Source: Papaver somniferum (Eukaryota; Streptophyta; Magnoliopsida; Ranunculales; Papaveraceae). From it: 64,000 bases of DNA. The stretch lies in NCBI RefSeq assembly GCF_003573695.1, contig NW_020639929.1:2012406-2076405 (forward strand), read 5' to 3'. The first letter of the stretch is position 1; every line of letters begins with the position of its first letter. The notes beneath the pieces are model-generated. The model had not been told where the DNA came from. It made no database searches and saw only the letters and a list, made by a program, of their open reading frames with translations. Below are positions 1 to 11,202 of this stretch, in pieces. Made by a program: the position numbers and the translations under genes.

Positions 1-878
1 TCGTCCATGACCATCTCTCCCTTTGAAATTTTCTCTTTTGTGTCTCCAAAATACTTTTTCAAAGCGGTGAACTTGATTTTCTTCAACTTCTTTGTGCTAG
101 AATCCACAAACTTCACCTCTTTAGCAGCATAGGCAAACTCCAATTTTGTCTTGTCTTTTGGCCAATCTAGAGTTTCCTCAGCAAGTAAATACAACTCATC
201 CCAAGTCATTTCATAAACCGTTAAGTTCACATTTTCCCCCCTTCATTTTAAGACCACTAATCGTCTGTGCATCATCGGTAGTAATTGACATCTCGCCAAA
301 GGGGAGATGAAATGTGTAAGTCTCCAGACAAAATCTCTCACAAAATGTTGAGTTTGTAACTGCATCAAATTCCTCTTATGCATAAAAAATAGCAGGCCAT
401 AAACCAGAACCCTGTACTAAAGCCACCACCTCAGGAGCCTCTTTGAAAATATTCCAATATGCGGCACTATGGTGTCTAAGTACGCGTACTGCACCTTTGT
501 GATCCAGAGTCTCATAGATTCTCTTTTCCCATGACTCCTTGTAGCCAATCAACAATCTTCCACCATCTTCCGGAAGACCATGGGGCCAACCATTCTCGCG
601 TTCAAGTAAAAATAATCATCACTAGGAATATGCCTACCTGTATTACTTGATGTATCAGCTTTCTTCTTCCCCTTATCTTGTTTTTGTTGGGTTTCTTGTT
701 GTATTTATTATTGTGGTTCTTCCTCTTCATCACCATCATCCTTATCTTCATCATTGTCACCCTCTTGCTGTACAGGAAAAGAGAAATTCGTATCAATTCC
801 TCTTTTCCCTGCATGTAAGTTTTTAGTGCCACCACCTCGAGGTTTGGGAGTTTTTGAATTAGAAGGAGTCACTTCCAT
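1..878 (-). pseudogene. Plant mobile domain (PMD) protein pseudogene, 3' end off the window
   Basis: Read on the minus strand from an ATG at 878-876 the frame gives MEVTPSNSKTPKPRGGG, then a Q/K/E-rich linker, then blocks typical of the plant mobile domain (aminotransferase-like PMD, MAIN/MAIL family): RLLIGYKESWEKRIYETLDH, SAAYWNIFKEAP and TFHLPFGEMSITTDDAQTIS. A further 65 or so residues run to the window edge (about 210-1). The frame is broken by two adjacent stops near 705, a frameshift near 595, a stop near 380 (in FYA*EEFD) and a frameshift near 235, so no intact protein is possible. PMD proteins of plants act in transcriptional silencing and are often carried or copied by transposons. 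Whether this was a host gene or a transposon-borne copy cannot be told here. The family call rests on remembered motif patterns. Confidence 0.7.
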
Positions 879-1172
879 TGTTCTCCTTTTAAGCTAGCTT
901 GTCTTTGAATTTTCACGGATGGGTGCTAAAACAAATGATAAACTTTAATTAATTTTCCAAAATAAACAATTATGATTCTTCTAAACAATGTGATAAGTCA
1001 CCTATAAATGGACAAGTTTATTGGAAGCTATTAGCCATACACATAGTCAAGTTCGGCATATTCGATATTTATCAAAATGAGCCGAACAATGTGCCGAACA
1101 GTGTAAGATAGATTATTCAAGTTTGGCTGATTATCACAAAAATATTTATAAGCCGAACATATAGGTTCGTCT
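879..1172. other. Spacer with GCCGAAC/GTTCGGC motifs
   Basis: No gene seen. The short motif GCCGAAC or its complement occurs four times between about 1048 and 1160, and again beyond the LTR element at 9379-9410. The LTR element therefore appears to have landed inside one pre-existing repeat or gene region. Confidence 0.5.
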
Positions 1173-2317
1173 TGAAGAAGAGGGGGTCTAACAACACCAC
1201 CCAATATTTCGCTTAGCAATCTGTATGGACTACCTCCGAACTACTTTCTAGAGAATCAACTAGACAGTCAGACTCAATCTAGGTAAAAGTATCTCAAGGA
1301 GTTAATATCTCTCTCTTGTTTTGATTTACTCAAGATAATAGAAATCATCGAGTCTTTAATCAAACACAAGGAATAATTTGGATGGTACCAAAGACCAATA
1401 TCCAAGGATCAATCAATGACAATCAACAACCAAAGGTCGAATTACTCTAATTGATGATCTAACGAACAATCTGTATTATTTTAATTATAAAGATAAAAAA
1501 ATATAATGCGGAAATTGAAATAACACAGACACCAGAAATTTTGTTAACGAGGAAACCGCAAATGCAGAAAAACCCCGGGACCTAGTCCAGATTGAACACA
1601 CACTGTATTAAGACGCTACAGACACCAGCCTACTCCAAGCTAACTTCGGACTGGACTGTAGTTGAACCCAATCAGTCTCGCACCGATCCAAGGTACAGTT
1701 GTACTCCCTACGCCTCTGATCCCAGCAGGATACTGCGCACTTGATTCCTTTAGCTGATCTCACCCATAACTAAGAGTTGCTACGACCCAAAATCGCAAGC
1801 ATTGACAATAAACAAATCTGTCTCACACAGACAGGTCTATCAAAGGATCAATCTGTCTCCCACATATAAACCCTAAAGGTTTTGTTCCGTATTTTGATAA
1901 TAATCAAGGTGAACATGAACCAATTGATGATCCGGTCTTATATTCCCGAAGAACAACCTAGAGTAATCAATCACCTCACAACAATCTTAATCGTATGGTA
2001 GCGAAACAAGATGTTGTGGAATCACAAACAATGAGACGAAGATGTTTGTGACTACTTTTTTATATCTTACCTATCGGAGATATCAATCTCAAGGAAATCA
2101 GTCTGATTGTACTCATGCAATAGAATATGTAAGATCAGATCACACAACTACGATAAAAGTAGTATCGGTCTGGCTTCACAATCCTAATGAAGTATTTAAG
2201 TCGTTAACCTGGTTTCAGAAGAAGAAAACCAAAGGTTAAAGGATAAACGACTCTAGCACACAAACTAGTATCACACGTAAGGTGTGGGTATTAGTTTTGC
2301 ACAATACTAGATGTCTT

Positions 2318-2327
2318 CTTTATATAG
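2318..2327 (-). promoter_or_regulatory. LTR TATA box (copy 1, 3' LTR)
   Basis: On the minus strand the sequence is CTATATAAAG, followed by AGAC and then a TAGTATTGTGC block. The same position is kept in the partner LTR at 8110-8119 and in weaker form at about 22895-22904 and 28941-28950. This is the best candidate for the Pol II promoter of the family. Confidence 0.55.
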
Positions 2328-2794
2328 TCTTTCAAATCAAGGTTTGCAATCAATGTTAGATTAGTAACAAAGCATCCAATATTCACCGTTAGATGAAAAT
2401 CTGATTTAGATTCAAGATAATATTTCTCAACCTTTAAATCGAAAATTTAGCTTGTTACACACACTTGACAATGCACGTTTTTAGGTTTGTTAACTGCACC
2501 CAAACGTATGCACTTGTTGGTTCAACAATAGTTAACCAAAAGGTTAGCCATATGAGCATTTCATATCAACCACGTTCTTCTTCACCATAACTAGTTCAAA
2601 TGACTTAAAATGAACTAGTTAGAGAGTTGTTCAATTGCAAGAAAATCTTACGTACTACACAAGACACAAATGAAGCAAAGATGATTTGATTCACTTGAAT
2701 CGGTTCATGAACTTTTATAGCCACGGTTTGCAAACTGAATTCCTTAGTCTTCTTAAATTTAAGTTCAGAAATCATCTTCAGATATATAACCTTC

Positions 2795-3050
2795 TCAAGT
2801 TCGCAGACTAGGTTCGCGGACTTAAGTTACCGGGAAAATTTTACAAACTCCAGGAGAAATTCTCGGGTATGAGAACTTTTCCGGTTCGCGGACTGAGTTC
2901 GCGGACATAGCTTCATGCAAGTAGTTTGTCAACTCCAGCATAAATTCTCGGGTTTGAGAACTTCAGCAGTTTCCGGACTGAGTTCGCGGACTTGGATCAC
3001 GCCATTCTTCCGGTTCTCTTGATCAACAAAGTTCGCAAACTTTGGTTAAA
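2795..3050 (-). repeat. Array of TTCGCGGACT-type motifs in the LTR
   Basis: Short units such as GTTCGCGGACT, GTTCGCAGACT and GTTCGCAAACT recur at 20-70 base spacing, interleaved with a repeated ATTCTCGGGTWTGAGAACTT block. The other LTRs of the family carry analogous arrays at the same place with different wording (for example GTTTGCGAACG at 51830-52060). Confidence 0.6.
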
Positions 3051-3624
3051 GGAATATGACTTATACATAAATGTGTTTCCACAACAATTATTATGTCCAC
3101 CATTGGTTATGTAATCTAAACTCTCATTTCAATCATTGAAATATTCTTAGAGGACGTTATATAGTTGATACACCATTTCTCGTCAAAGAAATTTTCAAGA
3201 TGATTGAAACATATCATGAATTTTGTCACATGGTAAAGATAAACTTGATCTAAGAGAAAATCTTACTAACACATATTTCGAGATATAGATAGGCGGGGTA
3301 TACTCGGCTCAAAATACCAAATGTGTATAATCAAAGTCTATATATATAGAATACGACTTCTTGTCTCAAAGAGTAGGAGATAGAGTAGATAGACTTTTGA
3401 GTGATAAGTCTTCACATACCTTTTTATCGAGAAGTTCCTTGAGTAGTTCTTCTTCTTGTATGATGAATCATCATGAAGTCCTTGAGCTCAACTACACTTT
3501 CTATCTTAGTCCGAAACTTAACTATAGTACACTAGAAATCATGACTTATAGTTTTGATCACTAACATTGACAAACATCCTTGAGATAGCAACGCATGCGA
3601 GCTCGACCGAGCAATGCTCTAACA

Positions 3625-6070
3625 ATTTCCCCATTTGTCAATTTTAGTGACAAAACTATCAATACATATGGAATACAAAAAAGATAAAGAAACTTTAGTA
3701 GATCATATTCCACATGTCCAATCTTCAACATTCCTCGAAATCTTCATCACTTCCAAGTACTCCAATGATCCCAAAGGTTGTAAGTTTAGCATCACTGTTT
3801 TTGAAGATCCGTCGCTATAACAATGAGAAAACATAGTTCTCGACCATTGTTATACATTGTCATAGTATTATTACACAGCGTCAAAGTTCAATTGTATCAC
3901 AACTTCAACAATAATACTATGGTGATATGTATCACTCCCCTTTAGTCAATACTCCATCTCACATGGAAACCACTCCCCCTTACCTAATGATCCGAAAACA
4001 ATATGTATTTGTAGTATGAACTACATATTGATTCTCCCCCTTTTTGTCAATAAAATTGGCAAGGGTGCAAGAACAGGATCATAATGAAATTTCCGAGAGA
4101 GACATTTCATGACAAAAAGAAAAGAATACATACCAACTAATTTAGATGCAATCATAAAGCCGAAGCTAAATGCATTCATCAAGGAGTTTAAAGATACAAG
4201 ATAACCCCTCTAAAATTCCACAGCCGCACACCCCTCAAGATATGACCATTAAGCACAAGTTCAAAAAGAACTCTCCCCCATTTGATGTCATTCCGGAAAG
4301 AACAACAAGAGCGACCTTAATTTCAAAAAGAAAAGAAGGATTTTTATTGGACACCAAAAACCATGAGAATGATTTCCTATATCCAAAAACTCAATCAAAT
4401 TATTCACAAGTAAACCCATGATTAATTTAATCGGAATACGCAATCAAATTAAACACACAAAGTGATCAATTCAATTGATTATGCTCAACATAAGAGAACT
4501 TATGGAGACACGAAAATACTCTAGATTAATTACAAGAGAGCCCATAATTAATCTAATTGGAATACACAACCAAACTAATCACAAAATTAATCAATTTAAT
4601 TGTCATTTATTTTGCTCGACATAAGAAAACTTACGGATCAATAACTAAATAACCAAACAAGATGATTAATTTAGTTCAATATGCTCGACATAACATATCT
4701 CACGGAACACCAACTAAGTTAATAAATCAACTTGGTTGTATAGTGCTCAACATAAGATACATTACTGAGCCTCACAGTAATACATAAAAATATGGATCAA
4801 GGATGATCAATACTACGTAATACACAAGGATTAATTTTATTTTCAATCACTATTTGCATAACGATATTTAATAGACATAATCCTTGAAAACAAAATATTT
4901 TAACCTATCTTCCATCAACTATTTGACTATATAGGCTTAACTTTTGTATTTGTCAAAAGTCCATTTCATTGTTTTATCAATACGTGAATACCGATCACGA
5001 ACGACTTTACTTTTGACAAAGTATGGGACGAACATAGTTCACGGTCATAAACCCCAATATCCCATAACAAATTGCAATATAACAAATCATAATGATTAAT
5101 ACTGCAAAACATCATCCTCCAAAAAGTTTTTAGAATTTAACCCAATAAACCTAAAAAATATAAGAAGATGAACAAATAATAGCTATGTGTAGTCACAATC
5201 ATTGCTATTCCAAATTATGGTAATCCTTCTCAAAAAAAGAATAAATTCTCATAAGAAGTTTCCTAGGCATCAAGACAAACTCGTAATGCACATACAAGAT
5301 GATTTGTCCTTAGAGGGTAGAATCAATCTTTTTGGCCTGGATTTATACCAAGAATATATACCAAAGACATATCAAAAGATTTTCTTAACAAATAAGAACA
5401 TACAAAGTCAATAACGACCATGCACCATAGTTCACATAGGATGCTTGTGAACATTCAATAATTCCATAGCACTGCGTACTACTTTCCATTCTTGAACTTC
5501 CTTCTTTGTTATTCACCAACAACATTATTTTACAAGCTACAAATTATCTTAGAATAGTAGTACTCCAAGAATCCAAATTCCCAAGTTCAACAGAAGTGGA
5601 ACAAGTGCAACGAAACGGAGCAAAATACTCAAAAAAAAGAGTCAGGAAAAATACCAATCTTAAATCATCCAAATTCACGGTTTCTCATCTCCATTTTAAA
5701 TAGAATTCAAATAGAAATAGAGTTCAAAAAGAATGAGCTCAATCCGAGTTGGGACGAAGAAGTTACGGCCAAAACAAGTTTACCGAATATCGACGTCAAG
5801 TATGCATACGGGTTTGCAAACGAATTTTCGTATCCTGGAGAAGTATGCAGACGGGGTTTGCGAACTTAAACCCCTGGATTTTGGTTTTAAAAGATGTTAT
5901 GCATACTTGGTATGTGTACCATGAAGTTCAAACATCCCGAACAAATGTTTTCAAACCTAAACATTTAAGAACCTTAAACACAGATCAAGTTAGGTAGAAA
6001 TGAACGATAGTCAAGGTACATGAATCATTATAAGTACTCAAACAAGTAATAAAAACATAAAACTTGCCCA
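3625..6070 (-). other. Non-coding 3' internal region with repeated polypurine tracts
   Basis: No long ORF. On the minus strand, purine tracts containing GGGGGAG or GGGGAAA occur next to the LTR (about 3625-3636) and again near 3943, 3983, 4035 and 4272. The tract near 4035 also repeats the adjoining TTGACAAA context found at the LTR junction. Multiplied polypurine tracts before the 3' LTR are described for plant Sireviruses. The same layout is present in copy 2 (24143-26060) and in the fragment at 30147-31809. Confidence 0.5.
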
Positions 6071-6073
6071 AGT

Positions 6074-6915
6074 TTATAGACATACCTTTTTATAAAAGTA
6101 CAATTGAATTTTACAGCCATACCGAATATAATATGTGCACCCCAGTTGTTGTGCTTCCCTCACCGTATACATAGCAGGGCATTTCTTGGTGAGGATGCAC
6201 TTTAAATACAAACAAGTTGTGTTGAGGTGAACAATGTGTTGCTCACCATGGCCCCAAGAAAGAGTTTCTTTCCAACAACTCTTAAATCTTGTGGTGTTGA
6301 AAAACACCCAAGAACTGTTTTTATAAGCCTATCAAAGAACTTCAAGAGAACCCAGAAAGATTTGAGTTTCTGATTTCTTATTTTCCAACTTATAATAAAA
6401 AGTTTCTGCATATAATTTTTAGTACTGCGAAGGGAAACTCTTTTGATAAAAAGAGACGTCCTAGATTCTTCATAAAGGAAGACAATACTACTATCTTGAT
6501 AGGAAGTATCAGAAATTGAGCAACGAATCAATTCATGCTTTGAGGTGATACACTCAGATGATTGAGATTTAAACTCCTCTTGTAATTCGTTTAGTTTATC
6601 ACAAATAATTGGATTATGTAGAGGAGGAGCATTGCTTTCACTGATTAGTAAATCAATATCAAACTCATGAATATTATTCATCATAACTTGATTTAGCATG
6701 TCAAGAGATTCTTGCTTTTTCAGGAGGTATAACTCAACATCAAGAGATAATCTCTCAAGCTTCTTTTCAAGTCCTGAAAACACTTCAAGGGATTTTAAAC
6801 CTGGTGGAGGTTTAGATAGAATTTCTTCTACATATTTTATTAAATCAGTCATGGAAGAGAATTCTGAAATCCCTGGATCTGGTGGTGCATTTATTGAGAT
6901 AACACTGCTGTCCAT
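6074..6915 (-). pseudogene. Gag-like ORF of copy 1 with conserved cysteine domain
   Basis: An ORF starts at 6915, about 50 bases after the PBS (6979-6968). It begins MDSSVISINAPPDPGISEF and contains a leucine- and charge-rich segment (residues 25-85) likely to form coiled coil. The 237-residue frame runs to 6202. A frameshift near 6290 leads to a second frame holding HGEQHIVH, then KCILTKKCPAMYTVREA, QQLG and TYYIR. That block is clearly homologous to one in copy 2 (26290-26158). Unlike copy 2, no CCHC zinc knuckle is visible, which suggests a deletion. The function of the cysteine block is unknown. Confidence 0.55.
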
Positions 6916-6967
6916 ATATTTAGATTGCTACAAAAACAGACTTGTAAGGTCTTGAACGTGTTTGCCT

Positions 6968-6979
6968 GCTCTGATACCA
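6968..6979 (-). other. tRNA-iMet primer-binding site
   Basis: On the minus strand TGGTATCAGAGC lies two bases after the LTR terminus (6982). This is the standard plant initiator-methionine tRNA primer site used by copia and many gypsy elements. It shows that the 5' LTR is the right-hand one. Confidence 0.9.
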
Positions 6980-6981
6980 AT

Positions 6982-9331
6982 TGAAAAAACGGGGGTCTAA
7001 CAACACCACCCAATATTTCGCTTAGAAATCCGTATGGACTAACTCCGAAATACTTTCTAGCGAATGAACTAGACAGTCAGACTCAATCTAGGTAAAAGTA
7101 TCTCAAGGAGTTAATATCTCCCACTTGTTTTGATTTACTCAAGCTAATAGAAACAAACGAGTCTTTAATCAAACACAAGGAATAATTTGGATGGTACCAA
7201 AGACCAATATCCAAGGATCAATCAATGACAATCAACAACCAAAGGTCGGATTACTCTAATTGATGATCTAACACATAACCTGTATTAATTCAATTATAAA
7301 GATAAAAAAATATAATGCGGAAATTGAAATAACACAGACACCAGAAATTTTGTTAACAAGGAAACCGCAAATGCAGAAAAAACCCGGGACCTAGTCCAGA
7401 TTGAACACACACTGTATTAAGCCGCTACAGACACCAGCCTACTCCAAGCTAACTTCGGACTGGACTATAGTTTAACCCAATCAGTCTCCCACCGATCCAA
7501 GGTACAATTGTACTCCCTACGCCTCTGATCCCAGCAGGATACTGCGCACTTGATTCCCTTAGCTGATCTCACCCATAACTAAGAGTTGCTATGACCCAAA
7601 ATCGCAAGCTTTGACAATAAACAAATCTGTCTCACACAGACAAGTCTATCAAATGATCAATCTGTCTCCCACAGATAAACCATAAAGGTTTTGTTCCGTC
7701 TTTTGATAATAATCAAGGTGAACAGGAACCAATTGATGATCCGGTCTTATATTCCCGAAGAACATCCTAGAGTAATCAATCACCTCACAACAATATTAAT
7801 CGTATGGTAGCGAAACAAGATGTTGTGGAATCACAAACAATGAGACGAAGATGTTTGTGACTACTTTTTATATCTTGCCAATCAGAGATATCAATCGTAT
7901 GATACTCGTACGATAGAAGACGCAAGATCAGATTACACAACTACGATAAAAGTAGTATCGGTCTGGCTTCTCAATCCCAATGAAGTCTTTAAGTCGTTAA
8001 CCTGGTTTTAGAAGAGAAAACCAAAGGTTAAAGGAGAAACGACTCTAGCACGCAAACTAGTATCACACATAATGTGTGGGGATTAGTTTTGCACAATACT
8101 AGATGTCTCCTTTATATAGTCTTTTAAATCAGGGTTTGCAATCAATGTTAGCTTAATAACAAAGCATTCAATATTCACCGTTAGATGAAAACCTGATTTA
8201 GATTCAAGCTAATATTTCTCAACTGTTAGATCGAAAACTTATCTTGTTACACACACTTGACAATGCACGTTTCTAGGTTTGTTAACCGTACCCAAACGTT
8301 TGCACTTGTTGGTTCAACAATAGTTAACCAAAAGGTTAGCCATATGAGCATTTCATATTAACCACGTTCTTCTTCAACATAACTAGTTCAAATGACTTCA
8401 AATGAACTAGTTAGAGAGTTGTTCAATTGCAAGAAAATCTTATGTACAACACAAGACACAATTGAAGCAAAGATTATTTGATTTACTTGAATCGGTTCAT
8501 GAACTTTTATAGGCACGGTTTGCAAACTGCATTCCTTAGTCTTTTAAGTTTAAGTTCAGAAATCATCTTCAGATATATAACCTTCTCAAGTTCGCAGATT
8601 AGGTTCGCGGACTTAAGGTACCGGGCAGAGTTTACAAACTCCAGCAGAAATTCTCGGGTATGAGAACTTTGCCGGTTCGCGGACTTAGCTTCACGCAAGT
8701 AGTTTGTCAACTCCAGCATAAATTCTCGGGTTTGAGAACTTCGACAATTATACATAAATGTGTTTCCACAACAATGCTTATGTTCACCATTGGTTATGTA
8801 ATTTAACTCTCATTTCAATCATTGAAACATTCTTAGAGGACGTTATGTATTTGTTACACCATTTCTCATCAAAGCAATTTTTAAGATGATTGAAACATAT
8901 CATGACTTTCGTCACATGGTAAAGATAAACTTGATCGAAGCGAAAAGCTTACCAACACATATTTCGAGATATATATAGGCGAGGTATACTCGTCTCGAAA
9001 TACCAAATGTGTATAATCAAAGTCTATATATATATAGCATACGACTTCTTGTCTCAAAGAGTAGGAGATAGAGTAGATAGACCTTTGAGTGATAGATAAG
9101 TTCAAGTCTTCACATACCTTTTTGTCGAGAAGTTCCACTAGTTCCTTGAGTAGTTCTTCTACTTGTATGATGAATCGCCATGAAGTCCTTGAGCTCAACC
9201 ACACTTTCTATCCTAGTCCGAGACTTAGCTATAATATACTAGAAATCAAGAATTATAGTTTTGATCACTAACATTGACAAACATGCTTTAGATAGCAACG
9301 CATGCGAGTTCGACCGATCAATGCTCTAACA
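6982..9331 (-). repeat. 5' LTR of copy 1
   Basis: About 2.35 kb. It is colinear with 1173-3624, including the TATA box at 8110-8119 and a shorter TTCGCGGACT array (8595-8700). On the minus strand it starts TGTTAGAGC at 9331 and ends at 6982 beside the PBS. Confidence 0.9.
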
Positions 9332-9532
9332 CGGGTGATTCGATACTCAAAACACAACATGTTTTTCAGCCGAACTATTCTTCGTCTGTAGAAAAAAAAA
9401 TTAAGTTCGGGTTCTAAATTTGAAACGAACACTACTATGGAACTGCCAAATTAAACCTAGAGGAATCTTCGATTACATGTCATAAATCAACGAAATACGA
9501 AAAACCAAGCAATGGGTTTGTGGTAAATACCT

Positions 9533-9790
9533 TTATATGTGCAATTTTATAGAATCAGGGTTTATTTCTCGCTCTCCAACACCAGCCAATCCACTATCCT
9601 CTTCATCTCCATCTTTTCCAAAAACCTTAAATTGAGATGCTACAGAAGCAACACCGGGATTCGGCACCGTATTTCTAGGGCATCGCTTAACACGAGGTGC
9701 CACATATGTGTTTAATCGAGAACTTAATCGAACAAAGAAATTTTCATAATTTTCAGAAATTTTGGAGAAGAAGACGAAAAGAATAGGAAG
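9533..9790 (-). pseudogene. Possible upstream exon of the PMD pseudogene
   Basis: On the minus strand one frame is open for about 80 codons and reads LNTYVAPRVKRCPRNTVPNP, later FKVFGKDGDEEDSGLAGVGE, ending with TAA at 9535-9533. There is no in-frame ATG. A GT-type splice donor follows shortly downstream. Composition and orientation resemble the N-terminal linker of the PMD pseudogene at 1-878, so the LTR element may lie in an intron or 5' region of that locus. This is inference and could be chance. Confidence 0.22.
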
Positions 9791-10532
9791 AGAGAAGGGT
9801 TTTTGGTTTTTAAAACTTAAAAAAAGAAAAATGAAAATCTTAAGTAACAGTTTTAAGATTAATTAATGGGTAACGGTTAATTAGTGGGAGGGTAGTTAAT
9901 TAAATGCAGATGGAAATGTTCATGATTAAACACTAAATCAAATGAATTCGTCTTATTTCACTTTTATTTTGTTAGTGTTCTCCAACATCTTAGGCATAAA
10001 TCACTTCCTTTTGAATTTTAAAAACTTGCGCCTTTTCACTTGCATACCATAAAACTTGACTCCAACACATCCTTGCTGTGTTGATAAAAATATGTTTTCT
10101 TAAAAACTTAAAAAAAATATGTTTTCTTGCACGCACACACATATATATGGATTGATAAAGTCACACATAAATAGAGTTTTGATAGATAGCATGAAAATAT
10201 ACACGACAAATACGGTTTTTGTGACTGCTTTACGCAATATTCATTTATGAAAAATCTAACTATTTTAAAATCCTAACTCATATCTGGCTCCACGTTGAAC
10301 GGTGAGCGTTACCTTTGAATTCTTACAATAGCTTAGAAAAGAGTTCTCATGTTAAACCTGGAGAGGACACTTGGCAAGACTCGATTGGTCAATGGATTAT
10401 GATAACTTGAAAAACACCCTATTTTAACTTTCGTTGCCATTAACCCTAAATCCTAACCAAACTCACGTAACACCAATCTTTACAGGGATCGTTAAACTCT
10501 CGTTGCCATTAACCCTAAATCAAAATACCAAT
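9791..10532. other. Anonymous AT-rich DNA
   Basis: No gene, RNA or element boundary recognised. A 21-base string (CGTTGCCATT followed by AACCCTAAATC) occurs twice, at about 10431 and 10501. Confidence 0.4.
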
Positions 10533-10678
10533 CGTTACAGAGCTCTTTCAAGTTTTCCTTAACCTTCTATACATGAAATCATGGATCTTCAAATACCAAT
10601 CTAATCGTTACAGAGCTCTTTCAAGTTTTCCTTAACCTTTTATACATGAAATCATGGATCTTCAAGTACCAATCTTCA
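10533..10678 (+). repeat. 73-bp tandem duplication
   Basis: Two adjacent near-identical 73-base copies (10533-10605 and 10606-10678), each starting CGTTACAGAGCTC and each containing ATGGATCTTCAA. In the first copy the ATG frame stops after six codons; in the second it opens into the ORF at 10654. The duplication has therefore made a short upstream ORF. Confidence 0.8.
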
Positions 10679-11202
10679 GCAAACATGTTAACAGGCTTGC
10701 TAGGAATCTACGCCTTTCAATTTTGCTCCAAAATCCATTCCATGTGCAGTTGCGAGCTGACAGACTACAGCATATACCTGTGCCACAAAAAAGATTGAGA
10801 CATCAAGAACAAAGCCAAAGAGAGATTGATACTGCTATCAGTATAGCAAAAGCCGCTAGCCAAGGTCAGGCTTATTTCTCTATGAAATAATAATATCAAG
10901 AATTTGTATGCCATCGCTAATGAATTAATTGATACTGATGTGTGATTTCTATTACAACAGGCATCAAGAGGGATGCCAGAAAGGCTAGGCTAGCTATTTT
11001 AAAGCAGGAGTTTTTCCGAAACTATGAGTTTTTTCCGGGTCTTTTCTTCCGAAACTATATAGTGATATCTTCCTTTCGTCTTTTTTGTTCTGAAATTCAT
11101 AATTCATTCACTTTTTTCTTTTTGGTTCTATTCGTCTTAAGATTCTTCAATTTTTTGTGGTATGTTATTGATATTGCAGCAAAGGGTTTATTGATTTTTT
11201 AA
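10654..11202 (+). CDS. Small predicted two-exon gene, unrecognised
   Basis: Exon 1 is 10654-10864 and exon 2 is 10961-11202, joined by an intron with donor AAG|GTCAGG and acceptor TTACAACAG|GC. The join keeps frame and predicts about 150 residues. The protein starts MDLQVPIFSKHVNRLARNLR, has a basic, glutamine-rich middle (RLRHQEQSQREIDTAI), a second basic stretch (KRDARKARLAILK), and a very hydrophobic, phenylalanine-rich C-terminal third that could be a membrane segment. No family recognised. The start ATG lies in the second copy of a tandem duplication. The hydrophobic tail could instead be read-through into an intron, so the true 3' end is uncertain. Confidence 0.3.

Larger units (their letters stand above)
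1173..3624 (-). repeat. 3' LTR of copy 1
   Basis: About 2.45 kb and homologous throughout to 6982-9331, 21771-24142, 27808-30146 and 50195-52727. It is about 100 bp longer than its partner because of extra short repeats at 2795-3050. Substitutions between the two LTRs are frequent, so the insertion is not recent. Confidence 0.9.
1173..9331 (-). mobile_element. Pol-less LTR retrotransposon (LARD-like), copy 1
   Basis: Two long direct repeats (1173-3624 and 6982-9331) flank a 3.36-kb internal region. Read on the minus strand, each LTR begins TGTTAGAGC and ends CCCCCGTTTTTTCA or a variant. A primer-binding site for initiator Met tRNA (TGGTATCAGAGC) lies two bases inside the right-hand LTR, which fixes the orientation: the 5' LTR is on the right. 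The internal part codes only for a degraded gag-like protein; no protease, integrase, RT or RNase H motif was seen. This fits a large retrotransposon derivative (LARD) mobilised in trans. The PBS, the TGTTAG start and the purine tract before the 3' LTR resemble Ty1/copia elements, possibly the Sirevirus lineage. The flanking pentamers (CGTCT left, CGGGT right) match at only 3 of 5 positions, so the TSD is not convincing. Confidence 0.88.
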
